Source: an uncultured Christensenellaceae bacterium
Lineage (GTDB): Bacteria; Bacillota; Clostridia; Christensenellales; Borkfalkiaceae
DNA: 50,146 nt
Assembly: GCA_910588695.1 (NCBI GenBank)
Contig: CAJUOV010000014.1
Location: 1 to 50,146 of the forward strand
Direction of reading: 5' to 3'
Below the pieces are notes generated by a model that was not told the DNA's origin, did no database searches, and was given only the letters and a program-made list of their open reading frames with translations. Numbering within the stretch: position 1 is the stretch's first letter; each line of letters begins with the position of its first letter. Of the stretch, positions 31,909-40,038 are shown piece after piece. A program made the position numbers and the translations under genes.

Positions 31909-31923
31909 ATCGTTTTCATATAT

Positions 31924-32622
31924 TCAGATATAGAACCCGCCGTTTACGGAAAGAGTCTCTCCCGTGATATAACGGTTTTCGGCAAGAAACAATACCGCAG
32001 ATGCGACCTCTTGCGGAGAACCGAATCTACCGAGCGGAATCTCTTCTTCGAGCGCGCGTCTCTCCTCTTCGTTAAGCCGCTTGTTCATTTCGGTATCGAT
32101 CACTCCGGGGCATACGCAGTTTACCGTAATATCGGAAGGCGCAAGCTCCTTCGCAAGCGCTTTCGTCAAAGCGATCATCGCCCCTTTCGAAGCGGAATAG
32201 ACGCTCTCCATGCTTCCGCCCGTCTGCCCCCAGACCGAAGAAATATTAACGATCGCGCCTTTACTTCCAAGCATTTTGGGAACGGCGTGTTTTACGCACA
32301 GAAACGCGCCACCCGCGTTCACGTCCATCACCCGCCGCCAGTCGGAAAATTCGGTATCCTGCACGAGTTTGAAAAGCTCCACACCCGCATTGTTCACCAA
32401 GAGATCGAGCGAAGAAAAATTTTCGAAAACCGCCCGCACATCCTCTTCGGAAGAGACGTCCGCGCGAAAAAACCGCACGGCGGGCAGGCGTTTTTCCGCT
32501 TCTTCGGCGCACCGCTCGTTTTGGGAAAAAAGCGCGGTGACGCGGTATCCGTTTTCGGACAGCAATTCGCAGACGGCAAACCCGATCCCGCGCGTGCCGC
32601 CCGTTACCAACGCCTCTTTCAT
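31924..32622 (-). CDS. SDR family oxidoreductase (FabG-like)
   Basis: A 232-residue NAD(P)-dependent short-chain dehydrogenase. It has the cofactor motif TGGTRGIG at residues 7-14, NNAG at about 78-81, Ser in NISSVWGQ, and the catalytic YSASK, followed by PGVIDTEM and the C-terminal ITGETLSVNGGFYI. It is close to 3-oxoacyl-ACP reductase FabG, but general SDR substrates cannot be excluded. The ATG overlaps the aroK stop (ATGA-type overlap at 32619-32622) and it is the last gene of the aromatic operon. A fatty-acid gene cluster is not nearby, so a role in aromatic metabolism is possible. Confidence 0.9.
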   Translation of the reverse strand: MKEALVTGGTRGIGFAVCELLSENGYRVTALFSQNERCAEEAEKRLPAVRFFRADVSSEEDVRAVFENFSSLDLLVNNAGVELFKLVQDTEFSDWRRVMDVNAGGAFLCVKHAVPKMLGSKGAIVNISSVWGQTGGSMESVYSASKGAMIALTKALAKELAPSDITVNCVCPGVIDTEMNKRLNEEERRALEEEIPLGRFGSPQEVASAVLFLAENRYITGETLSVNGGFYI

Positions 32623-33122
32623 AATTTCCTCATAATCGCAAAGATCTCCGCCGCGACTTCGTCCGCGCTTTTACCGTCCGTCTCCAAAGCAAAATCCGCA
32701 ACGTGCCGATAGATGGGAGTCCGCTCGTTCAAAAGAGTTTCGAGCCGCTCTCTCGCCCCCGTATGCCGCAGAAGCGGACGTGTGTCATCGCCCTGCACGC
32801 GCGAAAGAAGGGTATCGAGCGAAGCGTTCAGAAAAAAAATTTTACCGTTCTTTTTGAGCAGTTCCGCATTTTCCCATTTGAGAACGAGCCCGCCGCCCGT
32901 CGATATGATAAGCCCGTCTTTTTGGGAAAGTTCTTCTACGATCTCCGATTCGAGCTGACGAAAATGCGCTTCGCCGTAATACTCGAAAATATCGAGGATT
33001 CTGCCGTAACGGTTTGCGATCAACTGATCGGTGTCCACCCAGCGTCTTTTGGTGAGCTCCGCAACCTTGATCCCAACGGTGGACTTTCCCACCCCCATCA
33101 TGCCGCAAAGAACAATATTCAT
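32619..33122 (-). CDS. aroK: Shikimate kinase
   Basis: A 167-residue NMP-kinase-fold enzyme that phosphorylates shikimate at O3. Walker A GMMGVGKST (residues 7-15), the shikimate-binding DTDQLI, IISTGGG, and the lid RPLLRHTGARERL are all present. The start at 33122 (MNIVLCGMMG) overlaps the aroQ stop as ATGA and follows GAGGAG; the longer frame to 33374 would lie inside aroQ. Length is normal for AroK. Fifth shikimate gene of the operon. Confidence 0.95.
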   Translation of the reverse strand: MNIVLCGMMGVGKSTVGIKVAELTKRRWVDTDQLIANRYGRILDIFEYYGEAHFRQLESEIVEELSQKDGLIISTGGGLVLKWENAELLKKNGKIFFLNASLDTLLSRVQGDDTRPLLRHTGARERLETLLNERTPIYRHVADFALETDGKSADEVAAEIFAIMRKL

Positions 33123-33541
33123 AACATAAAGCTCCTCAGCGCCAAGAGATAACTGTTCTTGCCGAAGCCGACGACCGAACCTCTGCATACTTCGCTCAGA
33201 ACGGATTTTCGGCGGAATTCCTCCCGCGCGTAGATATTCGACATATGCACCTCGACGACGGGCACGGAGATCGCCGCGATCGCGTCGCGGAGCGCATAGG
33301 AATAATGCGTGTACGCGCCCGCGTTCAGTACGATCCCATCGTATTTTCCGTCCGCTTCCTGTATTCTCGCGCAAAGTTCTCCTTCGAGATTGCTCTGAAA
33401 GAATTCGGCTTCATGCCCCTGCATTTTGCAGTCCTCGCCAAGTTCGCGGTTGATTTCATCAAGCGTTTCGCTCCCGTAGATTCCCTCTTCGCGTTTTCCC
33501 GTCAGATTGAGATTCACGCCGTTGATTACTAAAAATTTCAT
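33119..33541 (-). CDS. aroQ: 3-dehydroquinate dehydratase, type II
   Basis: A 140-residue type II dehydroquinase, converting 3-dehydroquinate to 3-dehydroshikimate. Signatures are VINGVNLNLTGKREEGIYG with the active-site Arg/Tyr loop, FFQSNLEGELCARIQ, LNAGAYTHYSYALRDAI with catalytic residues, and VEVHMSNIYAREEFRRKS with the catalytic His. Length fits the family. Its ATG overlaps the aroE stop (33538-33541) and its stop overlaps the aroK start. Confidence 0.96.
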   Translation of the reverse strand: MKFLVINGVNLNLTGKREEGIYGSETLDEINRELGEDCKMQGHEAEFFQSNLEGELCARIQEADGKYDGIVLNAGAYTHYSYALRDAIAAISVPVVEVHMSNIYAREEFRRKSVLSEVCRGSVVGFGKNSYLLALRSFML

Positions 33542-34362
33542 AATTCCCTCCTGTAATTATCCCAGAGTTTTCGCGCCCTTTCTTCGTCGGGGGATCTGTC
33601 CGTAAATATGCAGTCCGCCGCATACGCCTGAAAAAACAGCATCGCTTCGCCGTTCAGAACGCGTTTCCCCTGTTTTTTCGCAAGGCGTAAAAACTCGCTC
33701 TCCCGAGGCTCGTAGATGAGATCGACCGCCGTATCGCAGTTTTCGATCAGACGCAACAGCGCGTCGTTTCCCTCCGTGTCCCGCACGAACGGAGTTTGTC
33801 CGACCGTATCGTGCATACCGACTCCCGTGCAGTTGATCACAAGATCGTACCGCAAATCGGAGATTTCTTTCAAAGGCGTAAAGTCGCCGTATTCTCGGAA
33901 CGCCCGTTCGAGCCGTTCTTCGTTCTTTGCGTAGGCGTATACCGAAGCTCCCTCCCGACGCAACGCATAAATACAGCTCTTTCCCGCGCCTCCGACGCCG
34001 AGAATAAGCGCGCGCTTGTCCGAAAGAGAAATCCCCGCGTCGGAGAGCATCGCCGAAAATCCCGCGCCGTCCGTATTGAAGCCCGTGCGCGTTCGGCAGA
34101 CGACCGTATTGACCGCGCCGAACACGCCCGCATCCCCTTTCAATTCGTTCAAAAAGGGCAACACCTCTTCCTTGAACGGAATTGTCACGTTAAAACCGTC
34201 GTAACGAAGAAACAGTTCTTCCGCATTTGCCGAAAATTTCTCCCGCGGAAGAGATACTTTTTCGTATGAACATTTCTCTCCCAAAGATTCGAGAATGAAC
34301 CGATGCATCTCGGGACTTAAAGATTTGGATACATCCTTTCCCACGACCGCGAGCTTTACCAT
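33538..34362 (-). CDS. aroE: Shikimate dehydrogenase
   Basis: A 274-residue NADPH enzyme reducing 3-dehydroshikimate to shikimate. The substrate site is seen as SKSLSPEMH at residues 12-20, NVTIPFKEEVLPFL with the catalytic Lys, and NTDGAGF with the catalytic Asp. The cofactor domain has ILGVGGAGKS, and NCTGVGMHD near residue 177. The C-terminal EAMLFFQAYAADCIF contains the conserved Gln. It overlaps aroB by seven bases. Family length is normal. Confidence 0.95.
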   Translation of the reverse strand: MVKLAVVGKDVSKSLSPEMHRFILESLGEKCSYEKVSLPREKFSANAEELFLRYDGFNVTIPFKEEVLPFLNELKGDAGVFGAVNTVVCRTRTGFNTDGAGFSAMLSDAGISLSDKRALILGVGGAGKSCIYALRREGASVYAYAKNEERLERAFREYGDFTPLKEISDLRYDLVINCTGVGMHDTVGQTPFVRDTEGNDALLRLIENCDTAVDLIYEPRESEFLRLAKKQGKRVLNGEAMLFFQAYAADCIFTDRSPDEERARKLWDNYRREL

Positions 34363-35402
34363 AGCCGTTCCCCGATCTCTTTTAACATCGCAAGATATTC
34401 TCCGTATCCGAGCTCTTCGAACGCATATTCTCCGCGCTTGAACGGCAGCGCAAGAAAAACTTTATCGTCCGATAAATTTTTCTTGTCGAAACGGGCGGAT
34501 CTTACCGCTTCTTCCGCAGAGGGAAGATCGGGCAGACCGCCGAGCGCGATCTTTGCGAGCTCTTTCAGACGGTCGAGATATTCTCCGTCCGCGCCGCGAA
34601 GCGTGCGTTTTGCGATCTCTGCTTCATACAAAATGCCGATCAGAACATATTCGCCATGGGAAAGTTTTTTATCGACAAGCTCGAATGCATGCGCGGTAGT
34701 GTGCCCGAGATTCAGACATTTTCTTTCTCCCCCCTCGCGCGCGTCCCGCCGCACGACATTCGCCTTGATTTCAATATTTTCGCAAACAAGTCCGCTTAAA
34801 AATTCAAGATCGCCGAGACGGGAACGGTTGTCCCAAAGCAAAGTAAAAAGTTTTTCCGAAAGCGCCGAATGCTTTACCGTCTCGCCCAACCCGCAACGGA
34901 TTTCCCGCGGCGGAAGCGTTTTGAGAAAATCGCCGTCGATGTAGACCTTTTTCGGTTCGGAGAAGATCCCGATCAAATTTTTAATGCCCCGAAAATCAAT
35001 CGCGGTCTTTCCGCCGACCGAAGAATCGACCTGGGCGAGAAGCGTCGTAGGCGCCTGCACGCATGCAATTCCGCGCATATAGAGCGCGGCGGCAAGTCCG
35101 CCCAGATCGCCCGCCACTCCGCCGCCCACGCAGACAAGCGTGCTTCCGCGTCGAAGTTCCGCCTCTTTCATTTTTTCAAGAAGCCGAAAAAGCGTTTCTT
35201 CCGTCTTATGTTTTTCACCCGCGGGCATCGCCCAGACAGGCGCGGACGGAAATTTTTTCGCGATCTTCTCGCCGTAGAGAGCCAATACGTTCGTGTCGGT
35301 AAAAATAAAGTCCGCATGCTCTTCGATCGCCGAAAAAACTCCTCTCCCGACGAGTATTTCGGAAGTTCTCTTTTCTTCCGTTTCGATCAGAACGCGGTTC
35401 AT
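34356..35402 (-). CDS. aroB: 3-dehydroquinate synthase
   Basis: A 348-residue NAD- and metal-dependent enzyme converting DAHP to 3-dehydroquinate. Landmarks are MPAGEKHKTEETLFRLLEKM split around residues 59-80, LVCVGGGVAGDLGGLAAALY for NAD binding, PTTLLAQVDSSVGGKTAIDF, RCGLGETVKHS with metal-ligand Glu, and LNLGHTTAHAFE with metal-ligand His. The start at 35402 (MNRVLIE) forms ATGA with the aroC stop; the longer frame to 35531 lies within aroC. Second shikimate gene of the operon. Confidence 0.95.
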   Translation of the reverse strand: MNRVLIETEEKRTSEILVGRGVFSAIEEHADFIFTDTNVLALYGEKIAKKFPSAPVWAMPAGEKHKTEETLFRLLEKMKEAELRRGSTLVCVGGGVAGDLGGLAAALYMRGIACVQAPTTLLAQVDSSVGGKTAIDFRGIKNLIGIFSEPKKVYIDGDFLKTLPPREIRCGLGETVKHSALSEKLFTLLWDNRSRLGDLEFLSGLVCENIEIKANVVRRDAREGGERKCLNLGHTTAHAFELVDKKLSHGEYVLIGILYEAEIAKRTLRGADGEYLDRLKELAKIALGGLPDLPSAEEAVRSARFDKKNLSDDKVFLALPFKRGEYAFEELGYGEYLAMLKEIGERLW

Positions 35403-36532
35403 TGCGGAATCTCTCCGTAACGTTTTATCCAATCTTCCGCGGTATCGCCGCCCAACCGCTCGCTCACGACCTTGCAAAGCTCGACGATAAGTGCGCTCTC
35501 CGATACGACCTCGCAAGCGGGTACGGCGCACACGTCGCTGCGCTCTCTGCTTGCTTTTGCGCGCTCTTTGGTGACGAAATTAACGGTATCCAATCCCTTT
35601 GCCAGAGTGGGAATCGGCTTCATGAATGCCCTCAGAACGACTTCCTGTCCGTTTGAAATTCCGCCCTCGATCCCGCCCGCGCGGTTGGTTCTGCGTTCGA
35701 ACTTTCCGTTTCCGAAATATATTTCGTCGTGCGCCTGACTTCCGCGCACGGTCGCCGACGCCAATCCGCAGCCGATCGCCACGCCTTTGACTGCCTGCAC
35801 GCTCATGAGCGCGGAAGCAAGCCGCGCGTCAAGTTTTTCCCGATAAGTCATCGGACTCCCGAATCCGCATTTCAAGCCTTTCACGCGCAACTCGATCTCG
35901 CCGCCCAAGGTGTCGCCTTCCTCCTTGCAGCGATCGATCTCTTCTTTCGCATTTTTTTCCGTCTTGCGATCGAGCATGCACAGATCGTCCGAACGGTTCT
36001 TTCGAATCTCTTCAAACGTATATTCATTCCCGTCGGCAGACGCGCCGACCGCACGCACGAAGCCCGTCACTTCGATCCCGAGAAGGGAGAGAAGCTGCCT
36101 TAAAACGGCGCCTGCCGCGACCCGCGCCGCCGTCTCCCGTGCGGAAGCGCGTTCGAGAATATTACGAGCATCCGTTTGCCCAAATTTAATCATGCCCGCA
36201 AGATCCGCATGCCCCGGGCGAGCGTTTTCCACTCTGCGCAACGAAATATCGCACCCCTCGGGAGCCATGACTTCTTTCCAATTTTCATAATCGCGGTTCC
36301 AAACCGCAAGGGTCAGCGGGCTTCCGAGCGTTTCCAGATTTCTCACGCCCGACAAAATCTCAGCCTCATCGCGCTCGATCTTCTGCCGCGCGCCTCTGCC
36401 GTAGCCGCCCTGACGGCGGAACAGCTCCGCGTTGATCCCCTCCAAATCGAGCCGCAGCCCCTTGGGAATCCCCTCGATAATCGCAAACAAGCCCTTGCCG
36501 TGCGACTCGCCCGCCGTGGTAAGCGTAATCAT
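35399..36532 (-). CDS. aroC: Chorismate synthase
   Basis: A 377-residue FMN-dependent enzyme, the last step to chorismate. Signatures: GESHGKGLFAIIEGIPKGL at the N-terminus, RRQGGYGRGARQKIERDEAE, RPGHADLAGMIKFG, NILERASARETAARVAAGA and NRAGGIEGGISNGQEVVLRA. These cover the FMN and EPSP sites. The operon has aroC, B, E, Q and K but no DAHP synthase or aroA (EPSP synthase), which must be elsewhere. ATG overlaps the stop of the patatin gene. Confidence 0.96.
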   Translation of the reverse strand: MITLTTAGESHGKGLFAIIEGIPKGLRLDLEGINAELFRRQGGYGRGARQKIERDEAEILSGVRNLETLGSPLTLAVWNRDYENWKEVMAPEGCDISLRRVENARPGHADLAGMIKFGQTDARNILERASARETAARVAAGAVLRQLLSLLGIEVTGFVRAVGASADGNEYTFEEIRKNRSDDLCMLDRKTEKNAKEEIDRCKEEGDTLGGEIELRVKGLKCGFGSPMTYREKLDARLASALMSVQAVKGVAIGCGLASATVRGSQAHDEIYFGNGKFERRTNRAGGIEGGISNGQEVVLRAFMKPIPTLAKGLDTVNFVTKERAKASRERSDVCAVPACEVVSESALIVELCKVVSERLGGDTAEDWIKRYGEIPQ

Positions 36533-37386
36533 GATTTCCTCTTTTTGACGGAAAGTATCCCCGCCTCCGTCAGCGCCGTCTTGATTTCATCCATATGAGC
36601 GCGCGCTTCACGGTAACCGATCTCGTACATTTTATTCATTGCTTCGACAGAGACGTCCGTCGCACGGAAGTCGTACAGATTGGGACGCAACATGATGTTC
36701 GCCGCGTCATACCCCCGAGATTTGCTGTCCTCGGTATATTTGAGCGAAACGAACGCATTGATCGCCGAACCCAGAAGACGGGAAAATCTGCTCTTCTCTT
36801 CGTCGGGTTTGGTAAACGCGCCCAGATCGACCCCGATCACAAAATCCGCTCCGAGCTCTTTGCAAAGATCGGCAGGCACGCTGTTCGTGAACGCGCCGTC
36901 CGAGAGTTTTATTCCGTCGACCGTCACGCTTTTGAAAAAAGGCGGCATCGACGAAGAGGCCGCGCACGCCTTTGCGGCATTCCCGCTCTTTAACGGCACC
37001 CCTTCATTGGTCTCGGCATTCGTCGCCCACGCGGCATAGGGCAGAGAAAGTTCTTCGATATTTCCCTCGACGTACTGCCCGATGAACTCCTCCGCAAAAT
37101 CCATATCCGAAAAAGGACGCAGATTTTTTGCAAATTCTTTACGATTGAGATTTTCGACAATCTCGATCATGTCGCGCGAAGTATAACCCTTCGTATAGAG
37201 CGCGCCTACAATGGAACCGATCGAAGTTCCCGTCACGGCTTTGAAAATGATCCCCTCTTCTTCAAATGCTTTCAGGATTCCGACGTGCGCCATTCCTTTG
37301 GCGCCGCCGCTCCCGAGCGAAAGTCCCAACACGGGAACTTGTTTCTTCTTTGTAAATTTCGATTTGAACCGAGAAAAAAATCCCAT
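36529..37386 (-). CDS. Patatin-like phospholipase family protein
   Basis: A 285-residue serine hydrolase of the RssA/patatin type. The oxyanion hole GSGGAKGMAHVGIL lies near residue 26, the nucleophile Ser in GTSIGSIVGAL near residue 56, and the catalytic Asp in LSDGAFTNSVP. The N-terminus is basic (FSRFKSKFTKKK) and lacks a signal peptide, so it acts from the cytosolic side, perhaps on membrane lipids. It lies between a metallo-hydrolase gene and aroC, with a four-base overlap to aroC. No functional link to shikimate synthesis is known; co-transcription is the only tie. Confidence 0.92.
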   Translation of the reverse strand: MGFFSRFKSKFTKKKQVPVLGLSLGSGGAKGMAHVGILKAFEEEGIIFKAVTGTSIGSIVGALYTKGYTSRDMIEIVENLNRKEFAKNLRPFSDMDFAEEFIGQYVEGNIEELSLPYAAWATNAETNEGVPLKSGNAAKACAASSSMPPFFKSVTVDGIKLSDGAFTNSVPADLCKELGADFVIGVDLGAFTKPDEEKSRFSRLLGSAINAFVSLKYTEDSKSRGYDAANIMLRPNLYDFRATDVSVEAMNKMYEIGYREARAHMDEIKTALTEAGILSVKKRKS

Positions 37387-37419
37387 TCGCGCTCCTTATT
37401 CTCTCTGTTTCTGTTTCAA

Positions 37420-38247
37420 TCAGAGCCGTATCGACATGCCGTCGTAAGCGGCGATTGCTCCGAATTCTTTTTCCGCACGCGAAAGCAGTTCTTCCGTCGG
37501 CGCGGAATTGTGCGAAAAATGCGTGAGAACTTTTATTGTGCGATCCGTTGCGAGCCCCGCTTCTTTCAGTCGGGTAAAAATCATGGCATTCTCCCGAATT
37601 CCCATGTGACGCGCGCTTTCCGACACCTCATCGTATACGAAAGTACAGTCGAACGTGATAAGATCGAACGGTTTTTTCTCCCGTTCGAGAAAAAGAAAAT
37701 CCTCTTCGGGAAGGTAACCCGTGTCCGTCAGATGCAGAATGCGCTTGCCGTCTTTTTCGAGCAGATAGACAAACGGATTCTCGGAAGTATGATTCGCTCT
37801 GAGAGGGACCGCCCTCCAACTCCCGAACGATACGGGCTCGAACGCTCTGAGCTCGTGCAGAGAGATCGTTGCGGCGACCTCCCGCCGCATTTCCCGACGT
37901 GTCCCCTCTTCGAAGACAGAACACACTTCGCGGTTCGCGTAGATTTCAAGCGGAGCGAGCTCTCTCGCATATTTGTAGCCGCGCATGACAAAGTCCTGCG
38001 CAAAAAAATGATCGGTATGCGCGTGCGTCACGATGAGATATCTGATATACGCAAGTTCCGCGCCGTAGATCGCGTTATGATAGAACGCGTCGGGCGGAAA
38101 ATCAATCGAAAGTTCTCCGTCCAGAATAATCTGGGCGCGCGAACGGATTCCCCGCCCGCTTTTCCTCACGCTTTCGCAATACCCGCACCGACAGAATAAT
38201 GCCGGAATTCCCTCAGCCGCGGCCGTTCCGAGATAATCGATTTTCAA
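37420..38247 (-). CDS. PhnP-like metallo-beta-lactamase-fold hydrolase
   Basis: A 275-residue metal-dependent hydrolase. The N-terminal MKIDYLGTAAAEGIPALFC is followed by the Cys cluster CRCGYC seen in PhnP-type enzymes, then the metal motif THAHTDHF near residue 78 and later His/Asp ligands (LTDTGYL and LTHFSHNSAP). Relatives cleave cyclic phosphodiesters or nucleotides; substrate unknown here. The start is a TTG at 38247 with GAGG seven bases upstream. It is the first gene of the operon that continues with patatin and the aro genes. A 12-bp palindrome GTTTCCGGAAAC (38301-38312) lies upstream. Confidence 0.88.
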   Translation of the reverse strand: MKIDYLGTAAAEGIPALFCRCGYCESVRKSGRGIRSRAQIILDGELSIDFPPDAFYHNAIYGAELAYIRYLIVTHAHTDHFFAQDFVMRGYKYARELAPLEIYANREVCSVFEEGTRREMRREVAATISLHELRAFEPVSFGSWRAVPLRANHTSENPFVYLLEKDGKRILHLTDTGYLPEEDFLFLEREKKPFDLITFDCTFVYDEVSESARHMGIRENAMIFTRLKEAGLATDRTIKVLTHFSHNSAPTEELLSRAEKEFGAIAAYDGMSIRL

Positions 38248-38300
38248 CTTCTTGCCTCTTTTTTATTCCGACTTCAATAAAAAGGTTAAGCCCGCGTCCG

Positions 38301-38312
38301 GTTTCCGGAAAC
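38301..38312. promoter_or_regulatory. 12-bp perfect palindrome upstream of the aro operon
   Basis: GTTTCCGGAAAC between efp and the first gene of the operon on the minus strand, about 55 bases before its start codon. A possible operator. I could not define a convincing -35/-10 pair next to it. Confidence 0.35.
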
Positions 38313-38353
38313 GAGCTGAACGGTTTCGTAGAGAAAAACAGCGGAAAAATCCG

Positions 38354-38917
38354 TTATACTCTCGACATATATTCGCCGGTACGGGTGTCGATACGGATCG
38401 TATCCCCCTCGTTGACGAACATGGGAACTTGGAAGGTTGCGCCCGTCTCCACTTTCGCAGCTTTCGTTACATTGGTCGCGGTATTTCCGCGCACGCCGGG
38501 TTCCGCTTCGACCACTTTGAGTTCCACAAAATTTTCGGGCTCGACGGAAAACGCGTTGCCGTAGAGGAATTTAACGGTGACCGTATCGTTCTCGCGGATA
38601 TAGCGAAGCGCATCTTCGACCTGAGAAAGATTGAGCGGAGTGAGATTGAATTCCTCGTCCATGAAGTAATAGAATTCCCCGTCGTTATACGAATAGGTCA
38701 TCTTCTTCGTCTCAACCTGCGCGGTTTCGAGTTTGGTCGTAGGGTTAAATGTTTCGTCCGAAAGAACTTGTCCCGTGACAACGTTTTTCAGCGTCGTTCT
38801 GACGAACGCCGCGCCCTTACCGGGTTTGACGTGCTGAAATTCCGTCACCGTGTAGACGCCGCTTTTATACTCGAACGTCGTACCCTTTCTGATGTCGCCT
38901 GCCATGATCTGTGCCAT
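38354..38917 (-). CDS. efp: Elongation factor P
   Basis: A 187-residue translation factor that rescues ribosomes stalled on polyproline. Three beta-barrel domains are expected and the length is standard. The tip loop VKPGKGAAFVRTTLKN holds the Lys that is modified in many species. Central IDFEDEEF-like text appears as YFMDEEFNLTPLNLSQ, and the C-terminus GDTIRIDTRTGEYMSRV is typical. The ATG at 38917 follows AAGGAGAACG. It lies 20 bases after the pepQ-like gene, a common pairing in Firmicutes. Confidence 0.97.
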   Translation of the reverse strand: MAQIMAGDIRKGTTFEYKSGVYTVTEFQHVKPGKGAAFVRTTLKNVVTGQVLSDETFNPTTKLETAQVETKKMTYSYNDGEFYYFMDEEFNLTPLNLSQVEDALRYIRENDTVTVKFLYGNAFSVEPENFVELKVVEAEPGVRGNTATNVTKAAKVETGATFQVPMFVNEGDTIRIDTRTGEYMSRV

Positions 38918-38937
38918 ATTTTCGTTCTCCTTAAATA

Positions 38938-39993
38938 TTACAAAATTACAAGGTTTCTTTGCGTTTTATTCATGAAAGAAACCGCTTTTCCGTCTTTCAT
39001 CATTAAGCTGTCTTCGATGCGGATTCCGATCTTCCCCGCAAGATAGACCCCCGGTTCGTCCGAAAACACCATTCCGTTTTCGATCGTATCCTCTCCGCGC
39101 GGCGAAAGCGAAGGATATTCGTGAATCTGAAGCCCGATTCCGTGCCCCAGAGAATGAGTAAAATATTTTCCCAGTCCCTTGCTTTCAAGATAATCGCGCG
39201 CGATCGCGTCGCCCGCTCTTCCCGTCATGCCCGCAACGAGTTTTTCTTTGACAAGCTCGTGCGCCGTAAGCACATGCGCGTAAATCTCTTTGAATTCTTC
39301 GTGTTTTTTGTCGTCGCCGAATAAAAAGGTGCGCGTACAGTCCGAACAGTAACCCCCGAACTTGCAACCGAAATCGATGAGAACGGGATCGCCGAATTTG
39401 AGTTTGCGCATCCCCGTTTCGTGGTGGGGAACGCTGCCGTTTTCGCCGAACGCCACGATCGTATCGAACGAAGTTCCGCTCGCGCCGAACAGCCGCATTT
39501 TATACTCTAAAAGTCCCGCGACCTCGGATTCCGTCATCCCCTCCCTGATCTCGGGCAGAGTCGCAAGAAATCCGTCCTCCGCAATTTCGCACGCCTTTTG
39601 TATGAGCGAAATTTCCCTTTCGTCTTTATATAGCATCGCTTTTTTCAAAGCGGGCATGCAGTCCGAAAGTTCGAATCCCTCTTTCTGCAATGCAAGATAA
39701 CGGGCAGCCGTCGTAAAGGGAAACGCAATGCCGATTTTCTTTTTTCCTTTCAGAAGTCCGAGCGCCTCGGAGTAGCTCCCCTCTTTCACGGCAACGCCGC
39801 TCCCTTCGAGCGCTCTCTGCGCCGCCTCGAAGTAACGCATATCGGCGACAAAAACGCAACCGTCGCCGTCGAGAATCACATACCCGTCCGTCGAGTAAAA
39901 ACCCGTCAGATATGTTCTTAAAAAATCCTGCTCCAAATAGAGGGCTTCCGCGCCGCTCTCGGAGTATATTTTGCGCAAATTCTCTGCCGACAT
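38938..39993 (-). CDS. Xaa-Pro peptidase, M24 family
   Basis: A 351-residue metallopeptidase of the PepQ/aminopeptidase P type that cleaves N-terminal residues or dipeptides next to proline. Metal ligands are found in LIDFGCKFGGYCSDCTRTF (two Asp), HSLGHGIGLQIHEYPSL (His), EPGVYLAG (Glu) and GIRIEDSL (Glu). The start at 39993 (MSAENLRKIY) is chosen because a -10 hexamer ends six bases upstream; the frame to 40023 would start inside the promoter. No Shine-Dalgarno is seen, so the mRNA looks leaderless. It precedes efp, the pairing usual in Firmicutes. Confidence 0.93.
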   Translation of the reverse strand: MSAENLRKIYSESGAEALYLEQDFLRTYLTGFYSTDGYVILDGDGCVFVADMRYFEAAQRALEGSGVAVKEGSYSEALGLLKGKKKIGIAFPFTTAARYLALQKEGFELSDCMPALKKAMLYKDEREISLIQKACEIAEDGFLATLPEIREGMTESEVAGLLEYKMRLFGASGTSFDTIVAFGENGSVPHHETGMRKLKFGDPVLIDFGCKFGGYCSDCTRTFLFGDDKKHEEFKEIYAHVLTAHELVKEKLVAGMTGRAGDAIARDYLESKGLGKYFTHSLGHGIGLQIHEYPSLSPRGEDTIENGMVFSDEPGVYLAGKIGIRIEDSLMMKDGKAVSFMNKTQRNLVIL

Positions 39994-39999
39994 ATCCAC

Positions 40000-40028
40000 A
40001 TTATAACAAAACGCGCGCTTCAAGTCAA
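40000..40028 (-). promoter_or_regulatory. Promoter giving a leaderless peptidase transcript
   Basis: TTGACT (40023-40028), 17-bp spacer, TATAAT (40000-40005), then six bases to the ATG at 39993. Confidence 0.78.
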
Positions 40029-40038
40029 CAAATTTTTT

